This document shows positions 40,301-49,520 of a DNA stretch of 64,000 nucleotides, piece after piece. The DNA is from Flavobacterium sp. (GTDB lineage: Bacteria > Bacteroidota > Bacteroidia > Flavobacteriales > Flavobacteriaceae). The position numbers were made by a program, and so were the translations under genes. Each line of letters begins with the position of its first letter. The stretch's first letter is position 1. Where the stretch lies: the NCBI GenBank assembly GCA_018883065.1, contig VEQT01000003.1:1-64000 (forward strand), written 5' to 3'. The notes below the pieces were generated by a model that saw only the letters and a list, made by a program, of their open reading frames with translations, had not been told where the DNA came from and made no database searches.

Positions 40301-42939
40301 CTACACCCTTTACGGTGATTGATTTTAACGCAAGTAGTTGCCAAGGCAATCTCGTCGCTCCCGAATTATTCATAAGCGAAGTAACCGACGCTACTTCGGG
40401 TGGCCTCTCATATATTGAACTTTATAACGGAACAGGCGCCACAGTAAACTTGGCCAACTACAGCATTAAGACTGCCAGTAATGGAGCAGCGTATTCAAGT
40501 ACACTTGCCTTGTCCAATATTAATTTGGCCAACGGAAGTACGTTTGTAGTTTCGATCGGAAGCGACGGGTCTTGCACAACACCTGGTGGTGATGGCTCAC
40601 TTGCCAATCAGACGGGATCAATTTCTGGTGGGATCAATTTTGATGTAAACGGAAACGACCATATTGGCTTGTTTAAGAATGCAAATTTAATCGATTCCTT
40701 TGGGGTTTATGGTTCAAACAATTGGGCCGACGGCTTAGGATTAGGTGATCGTGGAGCCACTTTTCGCAGAAAACCTACAGGCACATTACCCTCCGTTTTG
40801 TATATTGGAACAGATTGGAATGTAATTAATTGGGTAGGAACAGGCGCGGCTTCCTGCAGCACCAACGATTATACTAACATTGGCTTGTACTCGTTTTCTT
40901 CGACCAATTTACCGCCTGTAATTACGTCACAGCCTACCTATACACCCACTTGTAAATCGGCTAGCATTAGTGTGGTTGCAACTGAAGGATATAACGAGCC
41001 CGGAGATTTGCAAGAACTGGCTTATCAATGGTATGCAGTGGCACCCAATGCAACTACTTGGACGGCCTTAACCAATGTGGGAATTTATAACGGAGCAAAC
41101 GCTGCAACCCTCACATTAAGTGACGTGAGTGGAGTTGACGGATACCAATATTATTGTCAAGTACGCGAAAATTCAGCCACTTGTTATATCGCTTCCAATG
41201 CGGTAAAAGTCACAGCAACCTCGGCCGTAACTTGGGACGGGGTATCCTGGTCACCAACCGTGCCCACAATTACAAGAGCAGCAATTTTGGCAGGAAATTA
41301 TAACACAACAACCCATGGCAATATCGATGCGTGCAGTCTTACAATCAATTCAGGAGTAACGGCAGTAATTTCAACCAATACTTATTTCAATATTCAAAAT
41401 GACCTCACTGTGCAAACAAACGCCCTCTTGCAGCTTGCAGACAGTGGCTCATTGGTGATGATAGAAAACGCGGGACTGGTAACCAACAACGGAACAATTC
41501 AAGTATCTCGTAACACATCTGCTTTTGATAAATTTGATTACACCTATTGGTCATCACCAATAACTACAGCCAATATGGGAAGCACTTTCCCCAATTGGCG
41601 AACTGATTATTCGTTTGGTTTTACAACGGCCAATTTCTCGGATACCCAAACCATAAATAATTTGGGCGTAGTTACGGCCAATGTGCCCGACGGATTTGAT
41701 GACGCTGCTCCTTTTGCATGGACCTTTGCAGGAACTGCAGCCACACTTATGCCCGGAAAAGGGTATGCCGTAATGATGCCTACTACTCAAGCATCCTATC
41801 CAGCCGCTCCTATTTCAGTTACTTTTACTGGAACGGTGAATACCGGAACGATTTTAACGCCACTAAGCTTGAGCGCTAATACAGCAGATGCGACAGACGA
41901 CTATAATTTAATAGGGAATCCCTATCCTTCATCAATTGACGCTAATGCATTTATTGATGCCAATCCAAACATTAGCGGCTCCTTGTATTTTTGGACACAT
42001 GTAGGCGCCATTTCGGTTTCAAATCCGGGTCCAGATGCCCAAAATTTTATTTCGGATGATTATGCCGTATACAACAAAACAGGCGGTACCCGCACCAGTT
42101 ACACCGGCAGCGCTTTGCCAAATGGAAAAATTGGCACGGGACAAGCGTTCATGGTTGAAGCTGTAACTGCAACTAACGTTCAGTTTACCAACAGCATGCG
42201 CAATAAAACCTACTCCAATAGTCAGTTTTTTAGATTTTCTGCAGCTACCGAAACACCCGAGCAATTAAATAGAGATCGTTTTTGGCTCAACCTAAAAAAC
42301 ACCGACGGCATGTTTAGTCAATTGCTTGTTGGTTATATCGAGGGCGCTACTGCCGCTGAAGACCGAGCTTTTGATGCCTTGGTTGCCAAAACCAAAAATT
42401 ACCTCAGTTTTTATTCTCTAATTGACGATAAAAATTACCGCATTCAAGCGCGGCCTTTGTTTTCTGCAAACGACCAAGTGCCTTTGGGTTATTTTGCAGC
42501 TGTTTCAGGTCTTTTTACTATCGAAATAGACGCTGCAGAAGGACTGTTTAACCAACAAAACCAACCCATTTATTTAGAAGATCGACTACTGAATACAACT
42601 CATAATCTGACCCAATCAGCTTATACATTTACCACTAATTCAGGCACTTTTAACGACCGATTTGTACTGCGTTATTCAACTGATTTGACATCCAATCCAT
42701 TTGAATCAACTGCACAATTTGTTCACGTATATGGACATGAAAATCAGATTCAAATTCACGCAATTCAAGACCAAATCGAGCATGTTGTTGTGTATGATTT
42801 GTTAGGCAGGATTTTATATAACTACTCAGGAATCACTGCTGCAGAACATTCGTTTCACGTTCCATTTAGCCAGGCAGTTGTATTGGTACAAGTAAAACTT
42901 AAATCGGGGAACGTATTCACCCAAAAAGTTGCTTTATAA
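37309..42939 (+). CDS. Giant secreted T9SS protein with choice-of-anchor-D-like and lamin-tail domains
   Basis: Signal peptide MKRKIALVFLLMGFSPMLTAQ; ASPM/HYDIN-type block (PEINVTQGATNYLN...NNDASGAENPYVINFSGIGF); LTD block (APELFISEVTDATSGGLSYIELYNGTGATVNLANYSI); long C-terminal sorting-type region. Track start 37183 is too early. Confidence 0.85.
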   Translation: MKRKIALVFLLMGFSPMLTAQLLQWNTYGNTGTELTEPSVFNNPNISTSDLTFGAGITPLGNGLRFGGTSWFDTGNTAAGNTLAEAVAGNNFIQFVVTPNFNFAFTPTSFVFSWGRSGTGPVNVALRSSVDGFASNLGVVTGLTSLSNGNTIVITGITNISTATTFRLYGYGGTGTGGTGGFDMANTTPAPGIVNVQLNGTTQSLGPVSIASGDWNVASTWSTNAVPTATDNVIISLGHTVYTNSALTRTGTTRVYGAFELRNGGFASGTDFTYMNTTAALNFNTSTVYGVANTHVYWPATNGPNNVAVLAGGINMTSTNRTVGGNFSTAAGVTLTTSTLLLNGVCRIDSGGFFNSAPVYGAASTLVYNSSGTYGRGFEWSALGVGTIGTTPGYPNAVQISNNTTLNYINGAATGAVGIKAIATNLIVDAGSALHMNFGAVSAGGALILGGNLSNAGTLTLGEANGDDLKIAGNFSNTGTFNGNNRAVFFTKNGTQTVSSSSALTIPYVVFQPSVGNTIVQLLNSVTVSAPLGGNAISFSATADSFDINGNSLTIGTTGIANVIAGTGTFRGSTTSNLTLLGTGSIGTLKFFTTTPFPNLASLTINRTAGMISAVMGSTLTINSALVLTNGILDVGNNILAIGQNATIIGGSSTNFIIADSSAPTPLASVRKFVNAPGTYTFPIGDNAASADGMQYTPVSVTLNGGTYSGTGFVSFSVNDIKDPALDASTDFITRYWEMKRSLTNLNPTSYQINSTYYPTDVVGNELLCLSNQWSGSLWYNNGVTSAANTLTIDCTQLVATTRVTKGYRDPEINVTQGATNYLNASTYTFANTSLGNFTDVVFTVQNLGQQNLNLTAATLIGAAEYSILSVYSSPVLGPTGTTTFTIRFYPLTAGTFTASISIPNNDASGAENPYVINFSGIGFCAAETLTASPSSGPVGTEVTLTNSAAFLPSISAAVNTLSATILPVSAAQIKITIPPLAVSGAVVITNSLGCSVSTPFTVIDFNASSCQGNLVAPELFISEVTDATSGGLSYIELYNGTGATVNLANYSIKTASNGAAYSSTLALSNINLANGSTFVVSIGSDGSCTTPGGDGSLANQTGSISGGINFDVNGNDHIGLFKNANLIDSFGVYGSNNWADGLGLGDRGATFRRKPTGTLPSVLYIGTDWNVINWVGTGAASCSTNDYTNIGLYSFSSTNLPPVITSQPTYTPTCKSASISVVATEGYNEPGDLQELAYQWYAVAPNATTWTALTNVGIYNGANAATLTLSDVSGVDGYQYYCQVRENSATCYIASNAVKVTATSAVTWDGVSWSPTVPTITRAAILAGNYNTTTHGNIDACSLTINSGVTAVISTNTYFNIQNDLTVQTNALLQLADSGSLVMIENAGLVTNNGTIQVSRNTSAFDKFDYTYWSSPITTANMGSTFPNWRTDYSFGFTTANFSDTQTINNLGVVTANVPDGFDDAAPFAWTFAGTAATLMPGKGYAVMMPTTQASYPAAPISVTFTGTVNTGTILTPLSLSANTADATDDYNLIGNPYPSSIDANAFIDANPNISGSLYFWTHVGAISVSNPGPDAQNFISDDYAVYNKTGGTRTSYTGSALPNGKIGTGQAFMVEAVTATNVQFTNSMRNKTYSNSQFFRFSAATETPEQLNRDRFWLNLKNTDGMFSQLLVGYIEGATAAEDRAFDALVAKTKNYLSFYSLIDDKNYRIQARPLFSANDQVPLGYFAAVSGLFTIEIDAAEGLFNQQNQPIYLEDRLLNTTHNLTQSAYTFTTNSGTFNDRFVLRYSTDLTSNPFESTAQFVHVYGHENQIQIHAIQDQIEHVVVYDLLGRILYNYSGITAAEHSFHVPFSQAVVLVQVKLKSGNVFTQKVAL

Positions 42940-42977
42940 AAATCGATAAGTAGAGCTTGTAGTTCATCGATTTTTTT
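42938..42977 (+). terminator. Probable terminator after the first giant T9SS gene
   Basis: AAAATCGAT...ATCGATTTTTTTG. Confidence 0.6.
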
Positions 42978-43085
42978 GTTTTCTCATCGATTTGAAATTG
43001 AAGCTAATTGGCTGTATTTGTTTTCTTTGTATGTTTGTGAAACTGTAGCCTATGCAGATTTAAATTTAACAACATACGAATATCC

Positions 43086-46000
43086 ATGAAATTTCGGCAG
43101 GTACTTGTTTTAACGGCCTTTATTATTTACATAACCGAGTCTTATGCTCAGGTTAATGTAAGCAATACGGCTCCTACAGCAATTATCGATTTTTCTAATT
43201 CCATGCAAACTACCGTTGGAACAACTCCTAGCACGGCGTTTACCGGCGCAGGATTTCAGCCAAATCCAACTGTTGCAGGACGACTCAACTCAAATGCATG
43301 GGAAGTTAAAGGGTGGAGTTTTGGTAATTTACTTTTTGGCGGAACCCAAACCTTAGATGATTTTGGGAGGGGTCAAACATCTACCGCTGTAATTACTCCT
43401 GGTATTTATGCATATACCGACACCCCTAGCTCAGATGTTAATCCTGCTTTATTAATTCAACCTGGACTTTCTGATTTTGATCCAGGAACCATCACCCTTA
43501 AAATAAGAAATAACGGCACCACCAACATTACTCAACTTACTATCTCGTATGATTTATTTGTGCGAAATGACGAAGGAAACGCATCCTCAATTAATTTTTC
43601 GCATTCCCCCAACAATACAGTATTTGCAACAGAACCTGCTTTAGAGTACATTTCGCCAGATGTGCCAGATGATTTTCAATGGGTACATGTTGAAACGTTA
43701 TATCCATCCCGTGTTATTGTGATTGGAAGCTTGAATTTAGCGCCTGGAAGTTTGTATTACATTCGCTGGACACCCGAAATTATTTCTGGAACTGGTGCAA
43801 GTGATGAATTTGGGTTAGATGACATCAACATCACAGCTTCCTATGGAACTCCTGCGCCAGAAATTAATGTTACGGCTTATGGCAACTCAGTTTTTTCTGG
43901 CGACATTACACCCACTGTTGGCGAAGGCACAGATTATGCGCCCATTACATTCCCTATGTCCACGATAAATACCGTGCAATCCATTACCTATTTTATCCAG
44001 AATTTAGGAGCGCAGCCTTTAAACATAACCGATGTTACTGTTACGGGTGTAAATGCGGCCAACTTTACAATTCTTGGTTTACTGCCTACTGGAGCCATAG
44101 CTCCGGCTACTTCGACTATTAGTTCAAAATCCTTTACCATTACATTTGATCCTAGTTTTCAGGGGCTTCATACTGCTCGCATTAATATTTTTAGCAACGA
44201 CAGCGACGAAAACCCCTATTGGTTTGACATACAGGGATATGGAATTATACCTATACCGGATATCCGCATTAATGGAGGGCCAATAGGAGGCGGGTTAAGT
44301 ATTGTTACCAATGGTAGTTTAATTCCAAGTGTTGTAAACAATACACTTTTTGGATCGGTTGCAGTTGGAACTTCTTTGCCCAAAAACTTTATTGTTAGAA
44401 ATGATTGCCCGCAAAATGCGCCCGTGCTTTTTACAGGAGTGGCGCCCTATGTGTTTTTAAGCGGAGCTAATCCGGGAGATTTTTCAATTACTACCCCAAT
44501 TGTTGGCGCCACGCTTTTGCCTGGATTTACTAGAAATTTTACAATTCAATTTACGCCAACTGCTGGTGGAATTCGTTCAGCATTAGTGACCATTCCTAAC
44601 AATGATCCCGACGAGGGGCCATTTACTTTTTTGGTTCAAGGAACCGGTTTAATGCCGGAAATAGATATTACAGGAAATACGCAACCAATTTTGAGTGGAG
44701 CCACAACCACATCCGCTTTTAATCACACATTTTTTGATTATTTAAATGTGACAACTGGAACCTTAGAGCGAACCTATACCATAACAAACACGGGTACTTT
44801 GGCATTGAATTTGGGACCAATTACTATTTCAGGTCTGCAAGCTTCAGACTTTTCAGTAATCACACCTCCCGCATCTTCAGTTGCTGTTGGTGCTACTACT
44901 ACTTTTGTTATTCGTTTTGATCCATCGGCGACTGGTCAACGCAATGCAGTAGTGTCTATTGCCAACAACGACGCAGATGAAAACCCATATACATTTGCTA
45001 TAAATGGCTATGGCGTTGATTACATGCCATGCAGTTTAGGTGCTACCGAAATTGTAGGCATGCAAAATTTTGAAACACTTATTACGCCGGGCCCAGCATG
45101 GACATACGGTACAACAGGAACTCCAACAGTAGGGGCCGGAACAGCATATGGAGCCGCCGCTGATAATGGGGTGATTATGTCAAATCGATTTTTGGATGCA
45201 AGAAGTATACAAGTAAGCAACAGCACAGTGGTGCTTACAATGGCAACAATCAATGCGTCTGCTTATGCCGACTTGCAATTGAATTTTAGATTAGCTGCTT
45301 TATCGTCAACCGCTGCCGAAGGTCTGGACGCGCTTGATCGGGTTATTGTAGCGGTGAGCACCAATGGAGGCACAACCTATTCTAACGAATTATTAATCCA
45401 AGGAAATACCAATGCCAAATGGTCATTTGCAAGTGGAACTGGAACGGTAAACCAAAATTATGACGGAGACAACATCTCTACTAATTTTAATCCTGGTGGC
45501 GGCGGTTACATTACTACAAATGGATTTTCTACCATTACGTTAGGAAAACTTCCCAAATCAACAGCTTTACGAATTAAAATCACCATTAACTGCAACCTCA
45601 ATGAGATATGGGCAATTGATAACATCGTTTTAAATGGACGAAAAGAATTGTCAACTACATGGAATGGAACAGCATGGAGTTCAAACGCGCCTACAAGCAA
45701 CATAAAGGCTATTTTTAATGGGGATTATAATTCGGCAACTTATGGAAATGTATCTGCCTGCAAATGCGAAGTCAATGCTGGAAAAACGGTAACAGTGAGT
45801 CCAAATACAAGCTTCAGTATTGAGAGCGATATTGACAATAAAGGCATATTTCAAGTTGAAAATAATGCAGTATTAATTCAAAAAAATGATTTTGCAATCA
45901 ATACAGGTGCAGCAAAAATAAAGCGATTCAGTACCCCGATGCGTCGCTTTGATTTCACCTATTGGTCTTCGCCGGTTATGGGTCAAACGTTGTTCTCATT

Positions 46001-47267
46001 TTCCCCATTGACCTTGTCAGACAAGTATTTTCAGTTTGATCCAAGTATAGGCAACTGGGTAAATGTGCCAAATAGCACAATTATGGCTATCGGAAAAGGA
46101 TACATTATACGTGCACCTCAAACTTTTGATATAGTAACGCCTGCCGTATTTGATACCGGTGAATTTAATGGGGTTCCCAACAACGGATTTATACAAACAC
46201 CCATAGTACTTGGCGCCAGTACTTTAAATTTGATTGGCAATCCCTATCCATCAGCCTTGAATGCCAATGCGTTTCTTTCGTTTCCAGAAAACGCAAGTAC
46301 GGTAGAAGGCACCATTTATTTATGGACACACAACACGGCCCTCACCAACAATGCCTATTCCTCAAACGACTATGCGGTATATAATTATTCTGGAACCGTG
46401 AGTACATCGGCATCAACTAGTACGGGGTTAAACACCCAAATTCCAACTGGGAAAATAGCTTCAGGCCAAAGTTTTTTCATCAAAGGATTGGCCAATGGAA
46501 ATGTGAGTTTTTACAACAACATGCGTTTGGCAACCAACAACAATGAGTTTTTCCGTCAAGAAACAGCAAATCCCAATTCACATATTGCTCCTGCTGCCGA
46601 TAGATTGTGGCTTAATTTAACCAATACCCAAGGAGCATTTAAACAACTCATGGTGGGCTATCACAACCAAGCTACCAATGGATATGATCGTGGGTTTGAC
46701 GGAGAAGTGCTTAACGGAAACAGCTATCTTAATTTTTATACACAAAACAACAGCAAACAACTGGCCATCCAAACCAATGGGTTTCCTTGGGCCGTTCAAG
46801 ATTATTTTATGCTTGGATACAAGGCAACTATCTCTGGCAATTTGACTATTGCAGTTGATCGTGCTGAAGGTTTGTTTGCCCAACATAATGTATACCTTGA
46901 AGACACTGTGTTGCACACTACACAGCTTTTGAATCAAGGTGCTTATACATTTTATAGTGCAGCTGGTGAGTTTAAAACCCGATTTATTCTACGGTTTTTG
47001 CCCATAGTGGGAGTGTATTCGAAAGAAAACATACAAGAGGAACTGGTTAATGTGATTGCTCAAAAAACAAACAACGGCATACTAGTAACTAGCAGCTTGA
47101 GCTCAATAAATGAAGTTGTTGTTTTTGATTTACTTGGTCGAGTGTTGCGCACACAAAAATCCACTTCGTCTTCGTGTCAAGTACCTTTAGAAATTCCATC
47201 TCAGGTTATATTAGTTAAAACCTATTTAGCAGACGGTACAATTTCTACCTCTAAAGTATTGTATTAA
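43086..47267 (+). CDS. Giant secreted T9SS protein with three choice-of-anchor-D-like domains; C-terminus paralogous to the preceding gene
   Basis: Blocks PEINVTAYGNSVF...SNDSDENPYWFDIQGYGI, PDIRINGGPIGGG...NNDPDEGPFTFLVQGTGL, PEIDITGNTQPIL...NNDADENPYTFAINGYGV; C-term RLWLNLTNTQGAFKQLMVGYHNQATNGYDRGFDG. Confidence 0.85.
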   Translation: MKFRQVLVLTAFIIYITESYAQVNVSNTAPTAIIDFSNSMQTTVGTTPSTAFTGAGFQPNPTVAGRLNSNAWEVKGWSFGNLLFGGTQTLDDFGRGQTSTAVITPGIYAYTDTPSSDVNPALLIQPGLSDFDPGTITLKIRNNGTTNITQLTISYDLFVRNDEGNASSINFSHSPNNTVFATEPALEYISPDVPDDFQWVHVETLYPSRVIVIGSLNLAPGSLYYIRWTPEIISGTGASDEFGLDDINITASYGTPAPEINVTAYGNSVFSGDITPTVGEGTDYAPITFPMSTINTVQSITYFIQNLGAQPLNITDVTVTGVNAANFTILGLLPTGAIAPATSTISSKSFTITFDPSFQGLHTARINIFSNDSDENPYWFDIQGYGIIPIPDIRINGGPIGGGLSIVTNGSLIPSVVNNTLFGSVAVGTSLPKNFIVRNDCPQNAPVLFTGVAPYVFLSGANPGDFSITTPIVGATLLPGFTRNFTIQFTPTAGGIRSALVTIPNNDPDEGPFTFLVQGTGLMPEIDITGNTQPILSGATTTSAFNHTFFDYLNVTTGTLERTYTITNTGTLALNLGPITISGLQASDFSVITPPASSVAVGATTTFVIRFDPSATGQRNAVVSIANNDADENPYTFAINGYGVDYMPCSLGATEIVGMQNFETLITPGPAWTYGTTGTPTVGAGTAYGAAADNGVIMSNRFLDARSIQVSNSTVVLTMATINASAYADLQLNFRLAALSSTAAEGLDALDRVIVAVSTNGGTTYSNELLIQGNTNAKWSFASGTGTVNQNYDGDNISTNFNPGGGGYITTNGFSTITLGKLPKSTALRIKITINCNLNEIWAIDNIVLNGRKELSTTWNGTAWSSNAPTSNIKAIFNGDYNSATYGNVSACKCEVNAGKTVTVSPNTSFSIESDIDNKGIFQVENNAVLIQKNDFAINTGAAKIKRFSTPMRRFDFTYWSSPVMGQTLFSFSPLTLSDKYFQFDPSIGNWVNVPNSTIMAIGKGYIIRAPQTFDIVTPAVFDTGEFNGVPNNGFIQTPIVLGASTLNLIGNPYPSALNANAFLSFPENASTVEGTIYLWTHNTALTNNAYSSNDYAVYNYSGTVSTSASTSTGLNTQIPTGKIASGQSFFIKGLANGNVSFYNNMRLATNNNEFFRQETANPNSHIAPAADRLWLNLTNTQGAFKQLMVGYHNQATNGYDRGFDGEVLNGNSYLNFYTQNNSKQLAIQTNGFPWAVQDYFMLGYKATISGNLTIAVDRAEGLFAQHNVYLEDTVLHTTQLLNQGAYTFYSAAGEFKTRFILRFLPIVGVYSKENIQEELVNVIAQKTNNGILVTSSLSSINEVVVFDLLGRVLRTQKSTSSSCQVPLEIPSQVILVKTYLADGTISTSKVLY

Positions 47268-48352
47268 GTTGTTTTTTTACCTGACGCCTCTAAGTTTCGT
47301 TCGATGGTGTGACCTGGTCTAGACCATTTTGGTTTTTCACCCAAAGGTTGATATTGCGAATCTTCTGCTTCAACGGTTTGTGGTTGCATCACTTTTATAA
47401 AAGGTTTCTGCGGAACCAAGCCCAAGAGTTCAAACATTTTCATGTCTTCATTTACATCGGGATTCGGTGTAGTAAGTAATTTGTCTCCTGCAAAAATAGA
47501 ATTAGCTCCAGCAAAGAAACACAAGGCTTGTCCTTCGCGAGACATGTTGGTTCTTCCGGCAGATAAACGTACTTGCGTTTCGGGCATTACAATTCGGGTA
47601 GTGGCTACCATGCGGATCATTTCCCAAATCTCAACTGGTTTTTCGTCTTCCATTGGGGTACCTTCTACGGCAACTAATGCATTAATAGGGACCGATTCGG
47701 GTTGTGGATTTAATGTAGATAAAGCAACCAACATGCCCGCGCGATCTTCAATGGATTCGCCCATGCCAATAATACCGCCGCTACACACCGTTACATTGGT
47801 TTTGCGCACATTGTCTATGGTTTGCAAACGGTCTTCAAATCCACGTGTTGAAATCACTTCTTTGTAGTATTCTTCTGAGGTATCTAAGTTATGGTTGTAG
47901 GCATAAAGCCCTGCTTCCGCTAATCGTTTGGCTTGGTTTTCAGTGAGCATACCCAAGGTACAGCATACCTCCATGTCTAATTTATTAATGGTACGAACCA
48001 TTTCTAACACTTGGTCAAATTCAGGGCCGTCTTTCACATTTCGCCAAGCGGCACCCATGCAAACGCGAGAAGATCCGCTTGATTTTGCGCGCAACGCTTG
48101 TGCTTTTACTTGTTGCACCGACATCAAATCATTGCCTTCAATGTTGGTGTGGTAGCGAGCAGCTTGAGGACAATAGCCACAATCTTCTGGGCAACCACCT
48201 GTTTTAATCGAGAGCAAGGTTGAAACTTGAACTACATTTGGATCGTGATTTTGGCGGTGTATGGTGGCTGCTTCATACAGCAAATCCATCATAGGTTTGT
48301 TGTAAATGGCAATAATTTCGTCTTTGGTCCACGTGTGTTTTGTGCTCGACAT
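47264..48352 (-). CDS. bioB: Biotin synthase
   Basis: Radical SAM CPEDCGYCPQAARYHT; SSGSSRVCMGAAWRNVKDGPEFD; AGRTNMSREGQALCFFAGANSIFAGDKLLTTPNP. Confidence 0.98.
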   Translation of the reverse strand: MSSTKHTWTKDEIIAIYNKPMMDLLYEAATIHRQNHDPNVVQVSTLLSIKTGGCPEDCGYCPQAARYHTNIEGNDLMSVQQVKAQALRAKSSGSSRVCMGAAWRNVKDGPEFDQVLEMVRTINKLDMEVCCTLGMLTENQAKRLAEAGLYAYNHNLDTSEEYYKEVISTRGFEDRLQTIDNVRKTNVTVCSGGIIGMGESIEDRAGMLVALSTLNPQPESVPINALVAVEGTPMEDEKPVEIWEMIRMVATTRIVMPETQVRLSAGRTNMSREGQALCFFAGANSIFAGDKLLTTPNPDVNEDMKMFELLGLVPQKPFIKVMQPQTVEAEDSQYQPLGEKPKWSRPGHTIERNLEASGKKTT

Positions 48353-48406
48353 ACCGTATTTTATTTTAGTGTTTCAAAAGTAGCAAATAAGTCAGAAAAA
48401 AAGTGG

Positions 48407-49351
48407 TTATTGGGCTAATTGTTCATCAGATGCAATGGCTTTAGTTGCCCAAATCAGGTCTTTTTCAATTTGTGCCTTCAAATCAGTCAGGGAATCAAAT
48501 TTTATTTCATCTCGTAAAAAGTCTACTAATTCAACGGTGATTTCTTGGCCATACAAATCGGCATTGAAATCCAAGAAATGTACTTCTATGGTTTGTTTAT
48601 TTCCATTGATTGTAGGGCGTAAACCAATATTCATTAAGCCATACACATGCTTTGAATCCATCTTACTTAGCACCAAATAAACCCCGTTTTTGGGAATCAG
48701 TTTATAGGTTGTTCCCAACTGTAAATTTGCAGTTGGAAATCCAAGCGTACGACCCAATTGATTTCCTAGTTCAACAGTCCCACTGAGCTGGTAACGATGT
48801 CCTAGATAGGCATTTGCCAATTTTACTTCTGCCGTATGTAATGCGTTTCGAATTTTGGTAGAACTTACATTTACTGCTTGGTAGGTTTCGGCCTCTATTT
48901 GATCAACCGCAAAGCCATGTTGTTTTCCATATTGCACTAAATCATCAAAATTAGCTGTTCGATTATGACCAAATCGATGGTCGTGACCCACAATAATTTT
49001 TTTTACATGTAATTTTTCAACCAAAATGGTTTTAATAAATTGTTCAGCACTTAGGGCTGAAAATGCCTGATCAAATGGGTGAATGATAAGGCAATCGACG
49101 CCAGTTTTAGCAAGTAACACCGTGCGTTCTTGTATAGTATTGAGCAGTTGTATAGCATGTTCACCTTGTAAAACCAGGCGGGGATGCGGAAAAAAAGTTA
49201 GAATTACACTTTTGCAATTTTCTTGTTTAGCGTCGGCAATTAGTTGTTCAATTATTTTAAGATGTCCCAGGTGAACGCCATCAAAAGTACCAATGGTTAC
49301 AACTGTTTTTTCGTTGGTTTCAAATAAATCAATTCCTTGATAGGTTGTCAA
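48407..49351 (-). CDS. ribF: Bifunctional riboflavin kinase/FAD synthetase
   Basis: VVTIGTFDGVHLGHLKII; VGHDHRFGHNR; GRTLGFPTANLQL; KNGVYLV; EVHFLDFNADLYGQEITVELVDFLRDE. Confidence 0.95.
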   Translation of the reverse strand: MTTYQGIDLFETNEKTVVTIGTFDGVHLGHLKIIEQLIADAKQENCKSVILTFFPHPRLVLQGEHAIQLLNTIQERTVLLAKTGVDCLIIHPFDQAFSALSAEQFIKTILVEKLHVKKIIVGHDHRFGHNRTANFDDLVQYGKQHGFAVDQIEAETYQAVNVSSTKIRNALHTAEVKLANAYLGHRYQLSGTVELGNQLGRTLGFPTANLQLGTTYKLIPKNGVYLVLSKMDSKHVYGLMNIGLRPTINGNKQTIEVHFLDFNADLYGQEITVELVDFLRDEIKFDSLTDLKAQIEKDLIWATKAIASDEQLAQ

Positions 49352-49520
49352 AATGCCGGTTTTAAAATTGCGCCAAATTTAACCATCCCAATTGATAAAT
49401 TGACCAATATTTCGTGTTATATCAAAATTTAACACCACAATTTTGCTAAAAACGCAAAGCCAATTCACAAAAACTCAAAATAAATACTATTTTTACGACC
49501 TATTATTATTCAACCAAAAA

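Noticed and set aside
47442-47867. 141-aa plus-strand ORF
   Set aside because: Antisense to bioB, which is unambiguous.
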